Source: an uncultured Blautia sp. (GTDB lineage: Bacteria; Bacillota; Clostridia; Lachnospirales; Lachnospiraceae). Taken from it: a DNA stretch of 30,730 nucleotides. How positions within the stretch are numbered: position 1 is the stretch's first letter; every line of letters begins with the position of its first letter. Positions 17,246 through 24,947 of this stretch are shown in pieces. Below the pieces are notes generated by a model. That model did no database searches and was not told the origin of the DNA. It saw only the letters and a list, made by a program, of their open reading frames with translations. Position numbers and translations under genes: made by a program. The stretch is taken from the NCBI GenBank assembly GCA_934394595.1, contig CAKRRX010000019.1:1-30730 (forward strand), given 5' to 3'.

Positions 17246-19603
17246 ATGAAAAGAAATTCAAAACGATTCATGGCTTTGTTTTTATCCCTTGCAATGAGCG
17301 TCACACCTGCGATGCTCATTCAGGCTGAAGAAGCGACTGATATTAAGAGCAGTTCCGCTTCCGATCAGGATGTGCTTTCAGAAGCTGAGCTTATCCCTAC
17401 CGTAACCGCTGCTCCAACAGAGGCTCCATCCGAGGATATTCCCAAGACTTCCGATCAAGAAGAAGAGAACCAGACTCCAGCTGCAGAAGAGCCGGAGCTT
17501 TCCGTTACACCTTCCCCTTCCCTGTCCCCGGCTCCGGTTTCTGACACAGAAGAAACTGCGGCATCAGATGAGACAGAAGAAATCATTTCTCCAAATGTGA
17601 AGCCTGACGGTTCCGATATCGTGATCGACAAGCCAGATGATACCGGTTCCCTGGAAGATTTTAAAATTACCAGTTCTTCAGCAAAGCTGATTGACGACAA
17701 GATCCAGGTTACTCTTGTAACTTCTGCAGATACCTATGATGCTCTTTATCTTGGCGGCAAAGATGATGCCATCAGTGATCCGGAAAATGTCTGCGTGGGA
17801 ACTCCTACAGATGGAGGCTATACATTTATTCTGGAAGTTCCTGCCAGTGAAACAGATCAGAAATATCAGATTGCTATTCGAAATAAAAAAAGCGGCCAGT
17901 GGGAACAGTACGTAGAAGGTGGAGAGTATACCATTACTATTCCAGGAATGAAAAAAGAGGATATTGTCCCGGCTCCTACTGCCACTCCAACCCCTGCACC
18001 TGCTGAAGGTACCTGCGCAAATGGTGTTTATAATGTCACAGTAAACTCCAGTGCTACCATGTTCCGTGTTGTAGACTGTGTTCTTACTTCCAAGAATGGA
18101 AAAATGACAGCTGTTCTTACCTTAAGCGGTACAGGATATGATTATCTTTGTCTTGGTACCAAGGAAGAAGCTGCCAAAGCAGATCCATCCACATGGGTTC
18201 CATACGTTGTCAACAGTGAAGGAAAATACACCTATGAAATCCCGGTAGAGTCACTTGACAAAGGAATTGCTGTAGCAGCCTTTTCTCACAAAAATCAGAT
18301 CTGGTATGACAGGATCCTGACCTTCCAGTCCAATACGCTGAACAAAACAGCGGATATTCCAGAGGATGCACCACAGCCAGATGCTACCATAACACCGGTT
18401 CCAGGTACAGATACAGTTGCAACACCAACACCTACTCCAGCAGGGAAACCACAGACTACTGTGACCCCAACACCTACCCCAGCCACAAAGCCAGATAAGA
18501 CACCGGATAAAGAGTCAAAATATGAGTCTGATTTAAGCGGCGGTACTGCAGCAGTCAATAGCTCCACCACATTAAAGGATGGCACCTACACTCCGGACAG
18601 CTTTTCCTGGTCAGGCGGTACCGGAAAGGTAAACATTTCCTGCAGCAAGATTACCGTAACCGGTGGACAGGCTTACGCCACCATCGTATTCAGCAGTGAA
18701 TATTATGGCTATGTAAAGGCAAACGGAAATACTTATTATGGAAACTGTGGCGGTGGAACCTCCACCTTTACTATCCCGGTTGCCTTGAATCAGAATAATT
18801 CCATTATCGGAATGACCACCAGAATGTCTCAGGCACATGAGATCACTTATACCATTTATGTCGCTTTAAAAGGTGCCAATGATCCTAAAAAGACAGACAA
18901 AGAGAATCCGTCAGGAGATAACAGTATGCTTTCCACAGGAAATAAAAAGCTGGACGACACCGCACCTGAGATCACAGGTCTGGAATACAAAGACGAGACC
19001 AAGCTGGAGCATGCGAAATATTTTAAGATCTACAACTATGACAAGGGTATTACCCTTCTGGAGGTAGATATGACCACAGACACTGCCAGAAAAAAAGAGA
19101 CGGTTTCCGACACAAAAGAAGCAACAGATATGATCAGCAAGACAGAAGATCTCTATATGGGAAATGTAGTGAAATATCTGATCGTGCCGGAAGATACCGT
19201 AATTCCTGCCGGCCTTGATAAAGATGTGATTCTAGTACAGCAGCCTGTAGAAAATGCTTATGCAGCTTCTGACAATTCTCTTTCCCTGATGGCAGAGCTG
19301 AATCTTTCTGATAAGATTGCATGCAGTGCAAAGGAAGAGGATGATTCCCTTATTTTTGCAGGAACCTATGAAGATACAGATTTCAAAGCCCTTGTAAAAA
19401 ATCAGTGCCAGATTGCCATCCTTCCTTCTGATGTCCTTCCGGATGCAGAGGATGAAGTAGAAGAAAAAGAAGCACTTTTGAAGGATTCTGCCGGGAAATA
19501 TGCAGCATTAAAAATTCCATTTATTGTAGACCGTTCTGATGATGAAAAAAATGATGCTGCAAAAGAAGAGTGGAAGAAAGTATTTGAAGCGATTTTTGAA
19601 TAG
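17246..19603 (+). CDS. Secreted multidomain protein with three NEAT-like modules and a half substrate-binding-protein domain; candidate corrinoid-capture protein
   Basis: I know no named family for the whole 785-residue protein. The ATG at 17246 follows GAGGAG and starts a signal peptide (cleavage near 27, after IQA, no lipobox Cys). Residues 28-135 are acidic and Pro/Ser/Thr-rich. Modules A (about 136-232) and B (256-361) are clear relatives of each other (gk.x.v.L..GtgYdaLyLG..., then a Y-T/F-E-IPV strand). Module C (443-541) is a more distant beta module ending HEITYTIYVAL. TPTPTP linkers separate them. Residues 588-785 align with residues 63-227 of the next gene's product, that is, one lobe of a periplasmic-binding protein. 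No LPXTG, SLH or membrane segment is seen at the C-terminus. It is the first gene under the B12 riboswitch. Binding corrinoid and handing it to the transporter is inference; haem or another tetrapyrrole is an alternative. Confidence 0.85.
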   Translation: MKRNSKRFMALFLSLAMSVTPAMLIQAEEATDIKSSSASDQDVLSEAELIPTVTAAPTEAPSEDIPKTSDQEEENQTPAAEEPELSVTPSPSLSPAPVSDTEETAASDETEEIISPNVKPDGSDIVIDKPDDTGSLEDFKITSSSAKLIDDKIQVTLVTSADTYDALYLGGKDDAISDPENVCVGTPTDGGYTFILEVPASETDQKYQIAIRNKKSGQWEQYVEGGEYTITIPGMKKEDIVPAPTATPTPAPAEGTCANGVYNVTVNSSATMFRVVDCVLTSKNGKMTAVLTLSGTGYDYLCLGTKEEAAKADPSTWVPYVVNSEGKYTYEIPVESLDKGIAVAAFSHKNQIWYDRILTFQSNTLNKTADIPEDAPQPDATITPVPGTDTVATPTPTPAGKPQTTVTPTPTPATKPDKTPDKESKYESDLSGGTAAVNSSTTLKDGTYTPDSFSWSGGTGKVNISCSKITVTGGQAYATIVFSSEYYGYVKANGNTYYGNCGGGTSTFTIPVALNQNNSIIGMTTRMSQAHEITYTIYVALKGANDPKKTDKENPSGDNSMLSTGNKKLDDTAPEITGLEYKDETKLEHAKYFKIYNYDKGITLLEVDMTTDTARKKETVSDTKEATDMISKTEDLYMGNVVKYLIVPEDTVIPAGLDKDVILVQQPVENAYAASDNSLSLMAELNLSDKIACSAKEEDDSLIFAGTYEDTDFKALVKNQCQIAILPSDVLPDAEDEVEEKEALLKDSAGKYAALKIPFIVDRSDDEKNDAAKEEWKKVFEAIFE

Positions 19604-19612
19604 GAGAAGATT

Positions 19613-20794
19613 ATGATCAGCAAAAAATTTAAGACACAGGTGGCTGGTGTTGTTTTTGCGGCAATGATGGCAGTTACATCTGTTTCCCCTGTATGGGCAG
19701 AAGAAGAAACTACTGCAGAAACCTCTGACACAGCCGTTTCCGAAGAGGCTCCGGAGCTTCCAGGGCTTACCTATGAATCTACCATGGAGCTTTCCTTTGC
19801 AGAATGTTTTGATGTTTATTATTATAATGACGGCTACAAGCTTCTGGATGTCCACGACAGTGCCAGATACCTGCTGGTTCCGGAAGGAAAGGAAGCTCCA
19901 GATGGACTGGAGGATGATATTTATGTACTTCAGCAGCCACTTGACACCATTTATATGGCAGCAACTTCCCCGATGGCTCTTTTTGATGCCATTGGAAGTG
20001 TAGATTCTATCAAACTTTCCGGACTGGATGCTTCTGGCTGGTATATCCAGGCAGCCGCAGATGCCATTAACAATGGTGACATGACATATGCCGGAAAATA
20101 TGATGAACCGGACTATGAGCTTCTGGTAGGGGATGACTGTGACCTTGCCATTGAATCTACTATGATCCTTCACGCCCCAAAGGTTCAGGAAATGATTGAA
20201 ACCCTTGGAATCCCTGTATTTATTGACCGTTCCAGTTATGAAAGCCAGCCTCTTGGACGTACAGAATGGATCAGGCTCTATGGTGCTATGATGAACAAGG
20301 AAGATGAAGCAGATGCGTTCTTTGAAAAGCAGGCAGAGATCATTGAGAAATTAAAGGATTTCACCAACACCGAAAAAACAGTTGCCTTTTTCTACATCAA
20401 TACCAGTGGGGCTCCGGTAGTCCGCAATCCAAAAGACTATATTTCCAGCATGATCGAAGTAGCTGGTGGAAGAAATGCCTTTGCAGATCTTCAGGATGAC
20501 AGTGGAAAAACTTCCATTTCCATCACTATGGAAGAGTTTTACAATACTGCGATAGATGCGGATTATCTCATTTACAATTCCAGTATTGATGCCACCGTAA
20601 ATAGTCTGGATGACCTTCTGGCAAAAGACAGTCTGATGGCTGATTTTAAGGCTGTAAAAGATGGAAACGTATGGGTAACCGACGATTCCATGTATCAGCA
20701 TACCGATACCATTGGTGAACTGATCAATGACCTCAATCTGATGCTTACAGACGGAAATGAAGAGGATATGACATTCCTGCACAAACTGAGCTGA
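19613..20794 (+). CDS. ABC transporter substrate-binding protein, cobalamin/iron-complex (BtuF/FecB-like) type
   Basis: The 393-residue protein has a signal peptide ending VWA (about 29) with no Cys lipobox, then an acidic linker and a two-lobe class III binding protein. The N-lobe (about 60-225) includes YYNDGYKLLDV, LLVPEG and DCDLAIEST; a connecting helix (DEADAFFEKQAEIIEKL) leads to the C-lobe with AGGRNAFADL, as in BtuF/FhuD proteins. It would deliver corrinoid to the permease encoded next. In a Gram-positive cell a lipid anchor is expected, so its absence is odd: it may stay via an uncleaved signal or bind the upstream protein. AGGAG precedes the ATG, nine bases after the upstream stop. 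Confidence 0.88.
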   Translation: MISKKFKTQVAGVVFAAMMAVTSVSPVWAEEETTAETSDTAVSEEAPELPGLTYESTMELSFAECFDVYYYNDGYKLLDVHDSARYLLVPEGKEAPDGLEDDIYVLQQPLDTIYMAATSPMALFDAIGSVDSIKLSGLDASGWYIQAAADAINNGDMTYAGKYDEPDYELLVGDDCDLAIESTMILHAPKVQEMIETLGIPVFIDRSSYESQPLGRTEWIRLYGAMMNKEDEADAFFEKQAEIIEKLKDFTNTEKTVAFFYINTSGAPVVRNPKDYISSMIEVAGGRNAFADLQDDSGKTSISITMEEFYNTAIDADYLIYNSSIDATVNSLDDLLAKDSLMADFKAVKDGNVWVTDDSMYQHTDTIGELINDLNLMLTDGNEEDMTFLHKLS

Positions 20795-20820
20795 TACAAA
20801 TAAAAAAATCACCCCTGACC

Positions 20821-20859
20821 AGTGAAAGCGGACTTCTGAACAAGGGGTCCGTTTTCACT
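20821..20859 (+). other. Long hairpin between binding-protein and permease genes
   Basis: AGTGAAAGCGGAC (20821-20833) pairs with GTCCGTTTTCACT (20847-20859) over 13 positions with one G-U, around a 13-base loop. No U-run follows, so it is probably not a terminator. Such hairpins after binding-protein genes often stabilise the upstream mRNA and give more binding protein than permease. ACCCCT at 20811-20816 can pair with AGGGGT at 20843-20848, so an alternative fold exists. Confidence 0.65.
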
Positions 20860-20886
20860 GAGACGGAACAAAAATGGAGTAGAAGA

Positions 20887-21939
20887 ATGAAAAAACAACC
20901 TGGCGAAACCAGCTTCCATATGGAAAATTTCAGGAGAAGATCACGCTATGCGGTAGTTTTTATCCTGCTGATCTTTGCTTTTGGTCTTATTACAGTACTG
21001 AACATCAATACTGGGAATGTAAATATTTCCCTGTCTGAGATCATAGATATCCTGCTGAAAAAAGTCACAGATACAAAAGAATACAGCATTATCTGGAAAA
21101 TCCGCCTTCCCAGAATCCTGATGGCAGCAATTCTGGGCGGTGCCTTGTCTTTGTCTGGTTTCCTTTTGCAGACATTCTTTGAAAATCCAATTGCAGGTCC
21201 ATTTGTTCTGGGTATTTCTTCTGGAGCAAAAATGGTGGTTGCACTGACCATGATCTATTACCTTGGCAGAGCAGTAAATGTGACTTCTTATACGCTGATC
21301 ATTGCTGCCTTTATTGGTTCTCTGATTTCTATTGGATTTATCCTTTTGATTTCAAAAAGAATCAAGCATATGGCCACCCTTCTGGTTGCCGGAATTATGA
21401 TCGGCTATATCTGTTCTGCAGTAACAGATTTTGTGGTAACCTTTGCAGATGATTCCGATATTGTAAATCTCCATGGCTGGTCACAGGGAAGCTTTTCCGG
21501 TATGAGCTGGAGCAATGTCTACATTTCATTTATCGTAGTTGGAATTACATTGCTCCTTACCTTCCTTCTTTCCAAACCCATCGGAGCCTATCAGTTGGGA
21601 GAGGCTTATGCTCAAAGCATGGGAGTAAATATCCGTTTTTTCAGAGTTGCGCTGATCCTGCTTTCTAGCATTTTATCTGCAACTGTAACAGCATTTGCAG
21701 GCCCGATCTCCTTTGTTGGAATTGCTGTTCCATTTTTAATGAAAAGAAGCTTTAACACTTCAAGGCCGCTTATCATCATTCCAGGAACTTTTCTGGGCGG
21801 AGCTGTATTCTGTATGATGTGTGATCTGATCGCCAGAATGGCCTTTGCCCCTCTGGAACTAAATATCAGTACGGTCACTTCTATTTTTGGAGCGCCGGTG
21901 GTTATTTTTATGATGCTGCACAAGAAAAGAGGAAACTGA
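20887..21939 (+). CDS. FecCD/BtuC-type ABC transporter permease
   Basis: The 350-residue integral membrane protein has about nine or ten hydrophobic segments. The family signature is strong: RLPRILMAAILGGALSLSG, then a FxNPIAGPFVLGISSGA stretch, and near the C-terminus FAGPISFVGIAVPFLMKR, which carries the ATPase-contacting region. It would form the homodimeric channel moving corrinoid into the cell. Context (B12 riboswitch, binding protein, ATPase) favours the BtuC role over siderophore or haem uptake; the sequence family itself covers all three. GGAG precedes the ATG; the ATPase gene starts two bases after the stop. Confidence 0.93.
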   Translation: MKKQPGETSFHMENFRRRSRYAVVFILLIFAFGLITVLNINTGNVNISLSEIIDILLKKVTDTKEYSIIWKIRLPRILMAAILGGALSLSGFLLQTFFENPIAGPFVLGISSGAKMVVALTMIYYLGRAVNVTSYTLIIAAFIGSLISIGFILLISKRIKHMATLLVAGIMIGYICSAVTDFVVTFADDSDIVNLHGWSQGSFSGMSWSNVYISFIVVGITLLLTFLLSKPIGAYQLGEAYAQSMGVNIRFFRVALILLSSILSATVTAFAGPISFVGIAVPFLMKRSFNTSRPLIIIPGTFLGGAVFCMMCDLIARMAFAPLELNISTVTSIFGAPVVIFMMLHKKRGN

Positions 21940-21941
21940 AG

Positions 21942-23033
21942 ATGGAAAAACATTATTTTCAGATGGATCATTTGTCTGTGGGATACAATAAAAAAGCTCT
22001 GATCCATGATATCTGTATTGGGATAGAAAAAGGAGAAATTGTCACACTCATTGGTCCAAATGGTTCCGGTAAATCCACCATTTTAAAGAGTATCACAAGA
22101 CAGCTGCAGATCATTGGTGGAAAAGTCTATTTTGACAATCAGAATCTTACTTCCTTTTCCTACAGGGATCTGTCCACCAAAATGGCGGTGGTTCTTACTG
22201 AACGTATGAAACCGGAGCTTATGACCTGCCACGACATTGTGGCTACTGGCCGCTATCCATACACTGGAAGGCTGGGCATCCTTACAAGAGAGGATGAGGA
22301 AAAAGTAGAAGAGGCTATGGCTGCAGTACATGCGGAAAATCTGGGAAACAGGGATTTTAACAACATCAGTGACGGCCAGCGCCAGAGAGTACTTCTTGCC
22401 AGAGCTATCTGCCAGGAACCGGATATTATCATCCTGGATGAGCCAACTTCCTTCCTTGACATCAAACATAAACTGGATCTGCTTTCCATTCTCAGGGATA
22501 TGGCAAAGAAAAAGCATATTACTGTGATCATGTCTCTTCATGAAATCGACCTGGCACAGAAGATTGCAGATAAGATCATCTGCGTAAAAGGAGACACCAT
22601 CTCTCATTTTGGCAAACCGGAAGATATTTTTGAGGAAAATATGATCCGTGATCTTTATGATATCAATAATGGATTTTTTGATCCTCTGTTTGGCAGTATT
22701 GAACTGCCAAGACCGGAGGGAACTGCCAAAACCTTTGTAGTTTGCGGAAATGGCACAGGTATTCCGGTATTTCGGCAGCTGCAAAAAGAACACACACCTT
22801 TTGTTGCCGGAATCCTTTATACAAATGATGTGGATTATCAGCTTGCAAGGCTTCTGGCGCAGGATGTGATCACAGAAACACCGTTTATGGACATTTCAGA
22901 AGAAACTTATCAGAAGGCTCTGAAAACTATGGAAAAATGCGACAGAGTCATCTGCACAGCTGTTCCCATTGGCACATGCAACAAACGGTTAAAAGAACTG
23001 ATCGATGCTGCAAAAAAAGCAGGAAAAATTTAG
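21942..23033 (+). CDS. ABC transporter ATP-binding protein (BtuD/FecE type) with extra C-terminal domain
   Basis: Residues 1-250 of 363 form the ATPase: Walker A GPNGSGKST (38-46), a signature written ISDGQ (142-146, usually LSGGQ), Walker B IIILDEPTSFLD (162-173) and the H-loop SLHE (198-201). The Q-loop glutamine seems absent; the region reads VVLTERMKPELMTC. Residues about 262-363 are additional to a standard FecE/BtuD protein and look like an alpha/beta nucleotide-binding fold (FVVCGNGTGIPVFR, then VDYQLARLLAQD and CDRVICTAVPIGTCN). This extension might sense a ligand or regulate transport; that is a guess. AGAGGA precedes the ATG. Confidence 0.92.
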   Translation: MEKHYFQMDHLSVGYNKKALIHDICIGIEKGEIVTLIGPNGSGKSTILKSITRQLQIIGGKVYFDNQNLTSFSYRDLSTKMAVVLTERMKPELMTCHDIVATGRYPYTGRLGILTREDEEKVEEAMAAVHAENLGNRDFNNISDGQRQRVLLARAICQEPDIIILDEPTSFLDIKHKLDLLSILRDMAKKKHITVIMSLHEIDLAQKIADKIICVKGDTISHFGKPEDIFEENMIRDLYDINNGFFDPLFGSIELPRPEGTAKTFVVCGNGTGIPVFRQLQKEHTPFVAGILYTNDVDYQLARLLAQDVITETPFMDISEETYQKALKTMEKCDRVICTAVPIGTCNKRLKELIDAAKKAGKI

Positions 23034-23052
23034 ATACGTTATACTGTGTCTG

Positions 23053-23074
23053 GAGCATGTTTTCAAACACGCTC
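23053..23074 (+). other. Short intergenic hairpin after the transporter operon
   Basis: GAGCATGTTT and AAACACGCTC can pair with one A-C mismatch around a tiny loop. No U-run follows; GGAGGAG of the next gene comes seven bases later. It could pause polymerase or cap the transporter mRNA, but it could also be chance. Confidence 0.3.
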
Positions 23075-23097
23075 TGAAAAGGAGGAGCCTTTCACAT

Positions 23098-23961
23098 ATG
23101 AATAGAAAAATATTTACAAAAGAAAATTTTATTTTCTTTTTAATCCTTAACCTGGGTCTTATCTTTACCGCTGTTGGCATTGCAATTTTTAAAACTCCCA
23201 ATCATTTTGCTTTTGGCGGAACTTCCGGTCTTTCCATTATTCTGTCTACTCTGTTTCCAAAATGGAACGTAGGTGTATTCATGTGGATCGTCAATGCTGC
23301 ACTTGTTGTATTAGGATTTTTCTTTCTGGGAATCCGTTCCATGGGTTGGACTATTTATTCCTCCTTTGCACTTTCTTTTTACGTAAGTGCCTGTGAGTTT
23401 ATCTGGCCATTAACTGCACCTCTTACCAGTGATGTTTTCCTGGAGCTGTGCTTTGCTGTCATTCTTCCGGCAGTGGGCGCTGCTATGGTATTTAATGTAG
23501 GAGCTTCTACAGGAGGTACAGACATTGTGGCTATGATCCTGCACAAATATACCAGCCTTGAGATCGGACGTGCCCTTATGGTCAGTGACCTTGGGATTGT
23601 CCTGGTGGCAGCTTACCTCTATGGGGCACAGACAGGTCTTTACTGTATCCTTGGCATGATACTGAAATGTACAGTTGTGGACAGCGCCATTGAAAGCCTG
23701 AACCTGCGAAAGGTCTGTACCATCATCTGTAAATATCCTGATAAGGTGGAGGATTTTATTATCAATGATCTTCACCGTTCCGCCACAGAGCAAAAGGCCT
23801 TTGGAATCTATACCAAACAGGAACAAAAGGTACTGATGACAGTACTTACAAGAAGTGAAACCAATCGCCTTCGTATTCATCTGCGTCAGATTGACCCTCA
23901 TGCTTTTATTACCATTGTAAACAGCAGTGAGATCATTGGTAAAGGCTTCCGGTCTATCTGA
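23098..23961 (+). CDS. YitT family membrane protein (DUF161 plus DUF2179)
   Basis: The ATG at 23098 follows GGAGGAG; earlier in-frame codons overlap the ATPase gene. The 287-residue protein has five or six membrane segments in its first 190 residues with the family glycine-rich FAFGGTSGLSIIL and NVGASTGGTDIVAMIL. A cytosolic DUF2179 domain ends it (about 205-280: FGIYTKQEQKVLMTVL). The function of YitT proteins is unknown; a transport or regulatory role is likely. It follows the B12 transporter by 64 bases and may be read through from it, but the family is not usually tied to corrinoids. Confidence 0.92.
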   Translation: MNRKIFTKENFIFFLILNLGLIFTAVGIAIFKTPNHFAFGGTSGLSIILSTLFPKWNVGVFMWIVNAALVVLGFFFLGIRSMGWTIYSSFALSFYVSACEFIWPLTAPLTSDVFLELCFAVILPAVGAAMVFNVGASTGGTDIVAMILHKYTSLEIGRALMVSDLGIVLVAAYLYGAQTGLYCILGMILKCTVVDSAIESLNLRKVCTIICKYPDKVEDFIINDLHRSATEQKAFGIYTKQEQKVLMTVLTRSETNRLRIHLRQIDPHAFITIVNSSEIIGKGFRSI

Positions 23962-24005
23962 TCCGGAAAAATACCATTATCCCGAAAGGAAATATAACCA
24001 TCACC

Positions 24006-24944
24006 ATGATATCAAAAACCATGCAGACCATTCTTCACGCCCTTTCCTATGGGAACATAGAAGTAGAGTCCTCCCGCAGACTTGTGGATATAAAGAAGCT
24101 GGATGCCATGAAAATTTTTCTGAAAAAAATGGATATCCACGTTTATAATAAAGATTATGAAATTCCCATGCGGATTTATTTTCCAACGGAAGCAGCGATG
24201 ATAAACGGCATACAAAAAGGCCATACCTTTCCTATTCTTTTATTTTTCCACGGAGGCGGTTGGGTGACAGAAAGTGTAGATACCTATAACAGGGTATGTG
24301 CCAGAATGGCACAGTCTACCGGTCATATCGTGATATCTGTAGAATATCGTCTGGCTCCGGAATACCGTTTTCCAACAGGTTTGATGGACTGCTATACGGC
24401 CGCCAGAGAGCTTTATACCAACCAGCTGATCTTAAATACAGATCCACACAGGATCACAATAATGGGAGATAGCGCCGGAGGAAATCTTGCAGCCGCAGTT
24501 GCTTTAATGGCAAGAGATAAAGGAGAGTTTCAGGTACACAGGCAGATTCTGATCTATCCAGCTTTATATAACACTTATACGGCTGCCTCCCCTTATCCTT
24601 CTGTACAGGCTAATGGCACTGATTATCTGCTCACTGCTGTAAAAATGCAGGATTATTTAAGTTTATATGAGAGCTGTCCGGAAGACAGAATCAATCCTTA
24701 CTTTGCACCTTTGCTGGCCAGGAATCTGACCAATATGCCGGAAACCCTGATCCTTACAGCAGAGTTTGATCCCCTTCGGGATGAAGGAGAAGATTATGGA
24801 AAAAAACTTGCAGAGGCTGGAAATTATGTAGAAGTTCATCGGATCAAAGATGCCCTCCATGGCTTTTTTGCTCTGGGGCTTCGTTTTTTCCATGTACAGG
24901 AAAGTTTTTCTTATATGAATGAATTTTTAAAGAGGGAAGTGTAA
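24006..24944 (+). CDS. Alpha/beta hydrolase, hormone-sensitive-lipase type
   Basis: The 312-residue esterase-like protein has no signal peptide. The oxyanion motif HGGG (82-85), the nucleophile elbow GDSAGG (Ser156), the acid in EFDPLRDE (Asp255) and the base in LHGF (His285) form a complete catalytic triad of the HSL/acetyl-esterase family. Residues 1-50 look like a helical cap. AAAGGA is about 15 bases before the ATG, a little far. The acyltransferase-like gene starts three bases after its stop, so the two should be co-translated and may act on the same ester or acyl substrate. Confidence 0.92.
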   Translation: MISKTMQTILHALSYGNIEVESSRRLVDIKKLDAMKIFLKKMDIHVYNKDYEIPMRIYFPTEAAMINGIQKGHTFPILLFFHGGGWVTESVDTYNRVCARMAQSTGHIVISVEYRLAPEYRFPTGLMDCYTAARELYTNQLILNTDPHRITIMGDSAGGNLAAAVALMARDKGEFQVHRQILIYPALYNTYTAASPYPSVQANGTDYLLTAVKMQDYLSLYESCPEDRINPYFAPLLARNLTNMPETLILTAEFDPLRDEGEDYGKKLAEAGNYVEVHRIKDALHGFFALGLRFFHVQESFSYMNEFLKREV

Positions 24945-24947
24945 AAA

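Noticed and set aside
18421..18500. Repeated ACACCTACYCC units as a mobile or phase-variable repeat
   Set aside because: They encode the TPTPTP linkers; copies are few and imperfect, so a simple low-complexity linker explains them.
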